From: Polyodon spathula
Lineage: Eukaryota > Chordata > Actinopteri > Acipenseriformes > Polyodontidae
Length of the DNA stretch: 64,000 bases
Direction of reading: 5' to 3'
Assembly: GCF_017654505.1 (NCBI RefSeq)
Contig: NC_054537.1
Location: 60,848,145 to 60,912,144 of the forward strand
Part shown: positions 55,257 to 64,000 of the stretch, one piece after another
How the letters are laid out: every line of letters starts with the position of its first letter
Numbering within the stretch: the first letter of the stretch is position 1
Made by a program: the position numbers and the translations under genes
The notes under the pieces: generated by a model
Database searches by the model: none
Seen by the model: only the letters and a program-made list of their open reading frames with translations
Told to the model about the DNA's origin: nothing

Positions 55257-56557
55257 CTCAGTCACAGACAGAAGTATAGGCACCTTACACTTAATATAGG
55301 ATAATTCAAGAAAGCATGTTAAATATAAGCATTTAGTGAACACTAACCATTTATTAACATGACAAAGACCAAAATAAACAATTTCTGGTAGTTTAACAAA
55401 CAATCGTTATATAAAAAACAAAAGCACTTAAGCAATTTCAAATATGTGTTCAATACAAAAGTATTGACACCCCAGCTTTAGCATTTTGTGTTTCCTCCTT
55501 TTGCTTTTATTACGGCGCTCAGATGTTTATGATAATTCTTAACCAGTATCTTGCATCTTGAGGTGAACTCTGGGCCAACAATGCTTGGCTACAGCTTGTT
55601 TCAGATCCTTCCAAAGCATTTCTTTTGGGTTGAGATCTACTGCCAATCAGCCTACGAGCATATGGTATCATTGTACTTTGTAAAACATTCTGATACATGG
55701 CTGCATTCATTCGATGTTCAATCACATGAACGTGTCCAGTCCCTGAACTGCTAAAACACCCCCATATCATAATCAAACCACCTCCACGTTTAACTGTAGG
55801 TACAATGTTTTCTTCATTGAAGGCTTTCCTCTTTTTTTTTCTCCAAGCATACCATGGTTCATTTTTGATATTTTAGATTAACTGGACCAGATAATTTGGA
55901 ATTACCAGTTGTATTATTATTGATCCCGGTTCACCGCTGCAACCCCTCCTCCGAAACATGTTCATGCCAAGCTGCCATTTTTCACACTGCAGATCAACAG
56001 CGAAGACGTCAGACCTATCGTGCCGGAGACAACACATATCTGAATGACTAGCAGGCACCCTATCAGCCACAGGGGTCGCTGGTGCGTGGTGGACCATGGA
56101 TTGCCCTGCTAACCTAAGCCCTCCCTACCCAGATAATTGCTCGGCCAATTATGCTCCGCCCCCAGGGAACCCCCGGTCACGGTCAGCAATGACATAGCTT
56201 GGATTCGAACCTGCGATCTCCAGACTATAGGGCACATCCTGCATTCCACGAAGAGTGCCTTTACTGGATACGCCACTTGGCAATCACCAGCTCATAGCTC
56301 TTTTTCTGGCTATTGACTTTATAATGCAGCTTAATTACTGATAATGGTTTTCGGTCAATGAATATATATTTTTAATTAGTTCTATTAAATGTTTATAGAT
56401 ACTTAATGTCATGAACACATATATGAAATTGCTTGAGTGCTTTTTGGACTTTGTCATATTAATTAGTAGCTAATGTTCACTAAATACTTATTTAACATGT
56501 TTTACTGAATCATCTTATATTAAGTGTAGGTTGCCAATGCTTTCTTGTCTCCGACTG
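55257..56557 (-). mobile_element. Tc1-like transposon remnant with nested SINE
   Basis: Ends CAGTCACAGACAGAAGTATAGGCACC (left) and, in reverse, CAGTCGGAGACAAGAAAGCA (right, TA at 56558-56559). Extended inverted repeats contain atataggataattcaag and tttagtgaacat. The minus frame 55776-55519 holds IWGCFSSSGTGHVHVIEHRM, the middle of a Tc1 transposase. The rest is deleted or shifted. A SINE interrupts it at 55915-56281. The element separates two exons of the ABCA13-like gene. Confidence 0.8.
55915..56281 (-). mobile_element. tRNA-derived SINE, nested in Tc1
   Basis: Read in reverse it has an A-box-like agtggcgtatccagta and a B box ggttcgaatcc (about 56214-56204), followed by a SINE body with gcgacccctgtggctg. 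Related bodies lie at 24270-24490 and 50610-50850. Its insertion postdates the Tc1. Confidence 0.72.
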
Positions 56558-57011
56558 TATGATTGATGTTGATTACCAAGCACTGATGCTATATTTTAGA
56601 TTCACTTTTAGTTAATATTTTTTGTGTGTGTGTTTGGCATGCAGGTGATGCTTTTAAGTCCAACTGTGCTGCAGAAAATGTGAAGTGGAGAGACCTGTTT
56701 AATAATAACGTGATCTTTATAGAAAGTGTCTTCACAAAAAGTTGGTAGGTACCACAAGCAGTTTTTAATGAAGTAGTACATATACTAGCCTCTTGTATCT
56801 TTTCTACACAGCCCTATTCTCCACATGTTTGGAAAATACTTTACCTTACTTAGCCTGGATGTAAGCCAAACAAATAACATTGTTGATCACTATAGGGAGT
56901 TGTGACAGTATGAAATCTGAATATTATATTGTGGAATTGAAGGCTGGATAGCCTACAGAATACCTGTGCTTGTCAAATTTAACCTTGAATAATGTTTTCT
57001 GTTTTTCTTAG

Positions 57012-60000
57012 GGTTCTAAAAGCTGCTGTTGAGCTTCTGAGACATGAAAAACTATTCTCCTTGAGTAAGGATGAAATTAATTTTCTTTTTAGCAATAATT
57101 TACAAATGTTGTTCAACAGTCTCCATACATGACCTTCAGTTATTTGCAAACATAATTCTGAGAAATGCAGACTTGTTGATAAAGAGCTTCACAAATTCGT
57201 TGTGGCACAGCTCTTATACAACCATGCAGAAACAACGGGCACTTCCGCAAGTAACCAAGGCAGCCACGTTGTTTCTGTCAAACCTGTGGCCAATCAGGGA
57301 ATCTATGACAGCAGTAGAAGATTGGGACAAGTCTAAGAATCCTCCAGTTTCTAATTCCACAGATAAACTCAAGACACAATTACAATTTCTAAAGAACTTC
57401 TCTTCTTCAATTAAACTTGATTCAACTGATACAACCAAATCTGATTATATCACTGAAACATATTTTTTTTCTACCATTTTTGCTGAGCTTGGTTTACCAG
57501 CACTTACTCAAAAGCAATCTGCTGGAGTGAAGGATTCTGTTATTGAATTACAACATGCAACACTTCTTACGTCTTCTAGTTCAGCCCTTCCTTGGTTGAG
57601 AAGCACTGAAGGTGTTCTAACGCAGACAAGTCAAACGATTTTTAATGTTAAGGGGGCACAAGACCTTTTGTCAGCCATGTCCTTGTTGTACAAGTGCATT
57701 TCTGCTCTTTCTGAAGGAAATATTCTAATAAGAATATCACAAATAGGTAAAATTAATGAAAATATTCTAAACATTCTGAAAGAGTATGATATTCAGAATA
57801 TAAAGGTAGCACTTGAACTCCTGAAGCAAGCTATGGAACTTCTATTAATCAAGACAAGTATAGATCCTTGTGACATTGTCCTGGGCTTATGTAGTTTAAT
57901 TGAGGCTGTAACTCAGAAACAAGCCGGAATGGGTATTCCAGATGTAATGCAGATAAATATAACCATGGCAAAACTAAAAGATATGTTTCTAAATCACTCT
58001 GAAGACTTGTTTCATCTTTTAACTGAGCGTTTACAGTTCTTAACAGTGCTTAATAAATCTTAACAATTTCACTGGCAGGTTTCTACAGAAACAGAAAGAA
58101 AATAAGCATTTGTTAATAAACAAAATAGCTGAAGAACTGTTCAGCTTGCCAAATCTCTATAACAGAACCTTGGGAGGTAAATTGTCAGAAAGTACAGGCT
58201 TATTATTTAAGTACTGTACTGTGAAGTGGTTCCTGGCATGGATTCAGGTTTTTAAAGAAGTATCCCAGACATCATTATTGGATAGAGATGATGATACCGG
58301 TGTTCAGAATGGACTTGCTTACCTTGTATTAGAACTGGACAGCATGGCATCTGACAAAGTATGTGCACAACTTTTCTCTGATATCTCTAATTCAGTACTG
58401 GAGGTGCTGCAATATATAGTTTTCAATGCTGAACATTTATTAGAGGATTTCAAAGTCCATAGTGAGTTCATAAATGCAGTCTTGTATACAACCAATGCAC
58501 TCCCAAAAGCCGTGCAGACAATAAAGTAGCACCTAAGCTTGTTTCAGCCACCTACACCCACTCAGATTTAGTCAATATCTCCAAACTTATGCCTTTTAAG
58601 CCTTTTTTGTCAATGGCTGGAGAAGAAAGATTATATTCCCACTTTTATTCTTTTTTGATTTTCTGCTGCATAATGGTTCAAGCAATACACTACAGAATGC
58701 TGGAACTCAAATGAAAGACATGATGTCATTCCTTAAAAAGGTATCAGGGGATGAAGGTGCCCTGACCATTGCGTCAGTGCTCATACAGCCATTTACTACG
58801 AATGATTCCAGCGGGACAGACTTCCTAAATAATGAAAAGTACACCCTTGTTTATCAGTTACTTGGTTCTGATGACCACATTGCTTCAGTTGAAAGTTTTC
58901 AAAGATGGATTCGTGTAACTGCCAACCTCACACAAACAAATCATTCACATCTGTCTCACTCTTAAACAAGAATTCTCTTGACAGATCATTCTTGTGTATG
59001 GAATTCACCTGACCAGTGTTCCATTTCTAAATGGACTGAAGAGTTAATTACTAAGGTCCTAAATTTAATTGAACTCTCTCATACATAAATTGGTAGGGGT
59101 GTTGCTTATCATTTCATAGATAGTAATATGGATCTGTTGCAGATTCCATTCTCTGATGCATTATCACCTTATCATATGCAGGATATTCAGATTCTAAAGG
59201 AATTGCATCCATAATTCATGAAATCTAAAGAAGATAATGAAAATGTATCCAGTTTGATAAAATTAATGGAAATTCTAAGTGGTTTTAATACAGCAAAGAA
59301 GGACAACATGACAACTAGATGGTATTCATAAAATGATATCTGCAATTCTAAATAATAAGTCTGCTATTGAACCACTAAAGCTATTAACAGTGGCTGCTGG
59401 CATCCTGAAGAACCTTTTTTGTGGACCAAGATACAACTTCATTCATAGCTCTGTCTTGCAGCTCTGGAAATAACTTTTGAATATCTCATCTACTTAAGAC
59501 TTGAACTGTTCTGTTGAAGAAGCTTCCACCCACTTACACAATTTTATAAATCAGTCATGCTTGCAATTGTTCTTCATGATATACAGGGCCTGCAGGGGCC
59601 TGCAGTTAATTCAACAAATGGTAACTCTTATTGACTACATAGCAGTCTATAATTGCCAAACTCTACAGCAGAGTTATATTGCACTGATCAACAGCATTTC
59701 TTTGCAACGCATAAGTGACATTCATGGAAATCATACAAAAGCTCAAAAGCTCCTCAATCTATTGTTCAAAGCTCATCCGAACCATATTTCCAACCTCTTT
59801 CAGAAACAACTTAACTGGGACTTTTAAACCAACAGGCCAATCTCTTCAAAACCCACATGGAAGCATCTGGTAAAACATCTGTGAATCTTTACTGGTCCTT
59901 GTTGGAGATTTTTGCTGTTGAAAATGCTGCCAATTTGACCAGTCACCAGCCATTATCTTCTTTAGAAGACATCATGAGAGATGTACAACTTTTAAGGGAA

Positions 60001-62225
60001 AGTCCTTTAATGATGTTAAAAATCAACCAGCAGATATTTCTGAAGTTCAATCAAAAGGACGTGCAGGAGGCTATTCACTTAGTTTCATATGGGATGACTG
60101 CCATTGAAAGTTTGTCTGACAAAAACTGGACTCAGGATTTGCAATCAGTTTACATGTTCTTATTGCAGCACCCTACACACGGTTTTCCTTTTAAAACTAA
60201 GAACTACCTTGATAGTGTTGAAGAAAAGGTTTTAAAGATACTGGAGGTGGCTTACAATCTCTTAAAAAAATCATTTCAACATCGCAGAGAACATATCAAG
60301 TTGCCTCTCTGGAGTGTTGTGTGAGATCTTCTCAGAGGTAGATTTTGATCTCAATGAGGACTGGAGGAATTGTCTTGTCAAAGAACAGCACCTAAAGCAG
60401 CCTCGCAGTTGTGGACACCTAGTGGAACTAGGTTACACTAGTGTACACAGAGCTATCATCCATAACACAACATGTTTTGTTCAGCAGCTTGTCGAAGGCA
60501 GTTTATTACTGCTACAAATTTTCAATTCTTTTGGAACAGATGCTGGTAATTTAATATAACTTAATTATTTCTTGACTCAGTTTTTAAATGTCCTTGCCTC
60601 ATGTGAAGGCAAGGTTGTGAAATGTCCTTTCAGTTCAACAACAAAAGCCACAAAAGTGTTTTTAGGTCTTTCCAACAATTTGGAGTCTCTAAAGGCTTTG
60701 TGTAAAAAGAGTTAATGCATCCATTTACTAATATCAGCGGTATTATATGTATTTTCTGTAATAATGTTACAACAATGGACCATGTTAAAAATAACATTAA
60801 TCACTTGATAAATGTGATACAGGGACTAATACCTGAATCAGATGACCAAAATGCAACATTTAAGGTGTTATTAGACCAGTTAAATAAAAGTATTACTTCA
60901 ATAGATCAACTTGAACCTATAGAACAGTTGTTGCATGAATGTGAGAGTGCATTTGTTAGTAGGACATGTCAAGCTTTTTTTCAGAGCTAGTGTTAGCTGA
61001 ACTTTATCTAAAAGCCAGTCAAGCAGTCCCTTTGGCTGATAATTTAATCAACCTTTTGTAAAGCCAGTCTCCAAGAAACTACTAATAGTACAATCAATTT
61101 TCTATATGCCCTTCAAAACTATTCCATGAACTACAACATGCTTGACATAGTAAGCAATTTGACATCTACTGAAGTGTTGATACAATTATTCTCTGTCATC
61201 AGCAATATTGCAAACCCTAATTGCACAAATATAAAACTTATAGGAAATATTGAAGACATTATCAGTTGTTTTATCAGCTATTTCAGTGCAATCAATACAC
61301 CAGCTTTAATTAGAAAATATGTCAGCGATTACAGGTCGTTGAACTCTGTAAGCAGTCTGACATCTGAAGAAGATTTGGAATACTTGTTTTCTGACCATAA
61401 TTCTCTTATTAAATTATACATTGACATGAAAATCACAAACAGCACTGAAGATCATTTCCAATATTTGATTTCTTTTTTAACCTCTGAGTCTTCATTTAGT
61501 CTATCTTCATTTATATCTTCTTTAAAGCCAAAGACCTGGAAGCTAAGGAATTGGAATCAAGGTCTTGAAAAATATATAACTTTATCAGAAGTACGAAGAA
61601 ATGAGAATGTTGTAATAGATACCTTGAATGTAGTCATTAAATCACCCAGGAGTGGACTGTGGACACAGGGAAAGAGGAACTGTCAAGAAAGTGAACACAA
61701 TTATTGAAGTTCTAGGAAACGTCTCTAAAATAAACATTTGATTGTTACAAGACAACATTTTAAAAGACCAAATATGAAATGCCAAACTTAATATATTCAT
61801 TGCCTAATGTTTATGATAGCGGTTACTTTGCTGAATTGACTGCAAACGTTTTTGAGTTAGTTGAATTGATGCGCAACATGTCAGAGGCACTCCAAGACAT
61901 CCCATCACTTATAACCACAGTATATGGCAATGAAAAGCATCTAACACGTGTCTTTATATTGCAAGAAATAATACACACTGCTGCCCTGGAAATCAGTACA
62001 TCAGTTGATGAAGTGTTTGAAACTAACAGTACCAAGGTAATCAATTCTATGCAGTATCTAGTGGATTTATTGACTGAAGCTGCTCAGACTGAAAATATTA
62101 GTATGATTAATACCAGTCAGTTGAAGAACAATACACTGGCACTTGTGAAAGAGTTTGAAATGTTTAATGGTGTTAAAGTGACTGTGCTTCTCCTGAAGAA
62201 TACATCAGTGACATTTTTGCACTAG
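57012..62225 (+). pseudogene. abca13: Giant extracellular-loop exon of the ABCA13-like gene, frame-shattered
   Basis: Starts after TTCTTAG in the phase left by exon 56645-56744 (WVLKAAVELLRHEKLF) and hits TGA at 57130. The sense continues in other frames: to 58063 (SRISQIGKINENILNILKEY-type block, close to human), 58083-58527, 58530-58965, 59501-59827, 59857-60324, 60314-60559, 60715-60990, 61126-61707 and 61779-62225. That is at least nine frame breaks or stops in 5.2 kb. The segments keep coding-like composition, with many N-x-S/T sites, Leu, Ile and Asn, and no long repeats, as expected for the ABCA13 loop. Decay therefore seems relatively recent. The alternative is an indel-rich assembly, but clean TAA substitutions upstream argue against that. 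Confidence 0.8.
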
Positions 62226-62229
62226 CGAT

Positions 62230-63210
62230 GTAGCTTTTCCTCTTGGATCACCAGAGCCAGCAGAAGAGATATTCAGCACTGCAGTGCCATGACTCTTGTT
62301 GATTTACAATTTTACTGTTAAGAGTCTTGCGTGGTGGTTGAAAATGTCATCATCATCATTAATTCACTCTCAAAGTGGTTTAAAATCAGCAATAAAAAAA
62401 AACACTGAACATTGTTAAATTGAAATTTAAAGCAATGGGCCAGATTCTCAAAGCTACTCCAAGATGTCATTAGCATATTTCTTTTCTGGAAGGAAATGAA
62501 ATACCAAATACAAATAAAGCAAATAAGAAACATCTTAAAACTTCATACAGTACAATCCCCTAAATAAAACTTCTGAGTTGTTTATTTTTGGTTTCCTAAC
62601 CTTATTGGGTCTTTTATTCACCTTTCTGAAACAATTATGCAAATGACGAGTAGAATTTCAGAGCTTTGAGATTGTAGCCCTTGAGGTCTAAATCTAATAT
62701 GGTCAGAAACTCATACTCCCAGATCGGTTGTTGCAGCTTGGATGCATAACAACTGAAAAACTGATTAGTGAGTGCATTTATTTTAGCAAGTTATGATTAG
62801 GGGTGTGCAGGACTGAGATCCTGATGTCAATGTTCAGATTTTGATCCTGTCTACAAATGTACAGGCCACGCCCACTTCAGGGTTGGAACTCCACATTTTG
62901 AAGAATTCTGCACATCCTATGATATCACAGCAGTCAGTTGAAATGTGATTTCAATAATGGTACAATAAAATATTTTACATTTAATTTTACTATATGCTAG
63001 GGAACTCGTTGTATACATGAGTTCTCAAATTGTTAAATGCAATTTACATAAAATGCAATTTACATTTTTAAACAAACTCATAATTTATAAATTGTTGAGT
63101 TTATAAATAAATCACACTTTTACTGTATAATGTTTAAATTAAGTTATTCCTAAATCCTGCTTTGGAAATTAAACTTTTTTAAAAAGTTGTTTTATTTTTT
63201 AGTGTAATTA
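62230..63210. other. No gene recognised
   Basis: AT-rich sequence between the end of the decayed giant exon and the second HERO-like copy. No further ABCA13-like exon was recognised. Confidence 0.4.
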
Positions 63211-63214
63211 TGTT

Positions 63215-64000
63215 GGTCAACGGATTATTTTTCCACCTGAGATTGCCACCACTAACCTTCGACCAGACATTGTCTTGTGGTCTGGATCAGAACGCTGGTA
63301 GAGTTAATAGTGCCATGGGAGGATGCTGTGGATGAGGCGTATGAGAGGAAGAAACTTCGGTATGCTCAACTAGCTGCTGAAGCAGAACAGCGAGGATGGA
63401 GAGTTCGAGTTTACCTAGTGGAGGTGGGTTGTCTTGGATTTGTGGCACACTCTACAACACAGTTTCTCAGAGATGTCGGGTTCAGTGGCCAAGAGTTGCG
63501 TTGCACAGTGAATAACTTATCTGAAGCAGCAAAAAGGAGCAGCAACTGGCTGTGGATCTCAAGCATAATAGAAAGAAAGCAAAGCTGATGTACAGGTAAG
63601 TAAGCTGGGCTGTTGAGTGGGGGACGGAGGGGGATGATGCTGGGACGCTAGAGTCACTGTTGAGCCCTCTTGAGGTGTCGTGGGTTAGTCGACGAAACAC
63701 TGAGGACTGAAGGTGCCCACTTGAAGACCCCAGAGATGTGCCCTACTTAGCTCAATCCAGACGGTTATCGTGCTGATGCGCTGGGGAGACCGCATTGTGG
63801 TTGATCCCTGGAGCCAGCATCGTAGCCGTTGTGTGTGCTGATGCACTGGGGAGGCAAAATAAGCTGATCCCTGTAGCCAGCAGTACACTTCAGCCATCAA
63901 CACTAGGCAGAAGTGCTTATATCTACATCAACAGATGGAAAGAAACGCAAATGGTTGGAGATGCAGATGGATCACATTAGTTTACTGTAAAGCTACATAT
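63215..64000 (+). mobile_element. HERO-like non-LTR retrotransposon, copy 2 (5'-truncated)
   Basis: Collinear with 10928-11770 of copy 1. It starts abruptly inside the endonuclease domain (FFHLRLPPLTF-type). It keeps R-P-D at about 63260 where copy 1 has R-L-D, then VPWEDAVDEAYERKKLRYAQ and EVGCLGFVAHSTTQFLRDVG. One frame break lies near 63290. The 3' UTR contains a tandem block (gtgtgctgatgcactggggag, about 63770-63880). It runs off the window end. 5' truncation is typical of target-primed integration. Confidence 0.82.

Larger units (their letters stand above)
37056..62225 (+). pseudogene. abca13: ABCA13-like ABC-A transporter, 5' half, decayed
   Basis: ABCA13 is a very large lipid-type ABC-A transporter with a huge first extracellular region. 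Exons seen: 37056-37149 (LILAAVRHQQPLAYQD), 38504-38630 (CYLAPRSLPSTTFYPFVQSL), 38817-38959, 39297-39329, 40309-40405, 44120-44253 (LRDIVWDPVIIQKELETRFG), 47126-47231, 48698-48897, 49236-49343, 49549-49627, 50197-50381, 53252-53418, 54012-54151, 56645-56744, 57012-62225. Phases match for 37056/38504/38817/39297, for 44120/47126, for 48698 through 50197, and for 53252 through 57012. In-frame TAA lies at 53333-53335 and 54061-54063, and the last exon is shattered. Exon 1 was not found, and at least one exon seems missing before 48698. Phases do not agree at 40309, 48698 and 53252. ABCA12 shares the CYLAPR block, but the exon order and giant exon favour ABCA13. Transporter domains would lie beyond the window. 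Confidence 0.8.

Overview
The window looks like nuclear DNA of a ray-finned fish. Evidence: long introns with canonical splice sites, many microsatellites, and a dense mix of fish-type repeats (L2, Tc1/mariner, hAT, piggyBac, DIRS-like, Penelope-like, HERO-like LINE, tRNA-derived SINE, solo LTRs). Several repeats resemble ones I associate with sturgeon or paddlefish, but that is recall, not a search result.

Layout. 1-16300 holds no host gene I can recognise. It is a graveyard of elements: L2 3' half (minus), hAT BED-finger fragment, tandem DIRS-like gag fragment, a decayed piggyBac, a gag-like fragment, a decayed 3.3 kb HERO-like LINE and a hAT-like element. 16329-33121 (minus) is an intact ten-exon ZNF830 gene (359 codons plus stop). 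Every exon join is in phase. Intron 1 is a U12-type AT-AC intron and intron 7 is a GC-AG intron. Its introns carry two Tc1 remnants, SINE copies and a GC-rich block. 34080-35000 is a Penelope-like remnant with a hammerhead-like motif. 35173-36380 is a second member of the piggyBac family.

37056-62225 (plus) is the 5' half of an ABCA13-like gene. At least twelve exons are visible, ending in the giant exon typical of ABCA13. Most neighbouring exons still join in phase, but two exons carry in-frame TAA codons and the giant exon is split over many frames, so I call it a pseudogene. The transporter core (membrane and ATPase domains) is not in the window. Its introns hold three copies of one LTR family, a Tc1 with a nested SINE, and several small inverted-repeat elements. 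63215-64000 is a second, 5'-truncated copy of the HERO-like LINE.

The two host genes are divergently oriented. Only ZNF830 looks functional here. It encodes a nuclear C2H2 zinc-finger protein, linked by knowledge of the family to pre-mRNA splicing and early embryonic survival. No undescribed multi-gene system is evident. The best leads are the minor-spliceosome intron in ZNF830, the decayed ABCA13-like locus and the hammerhead-like motif.
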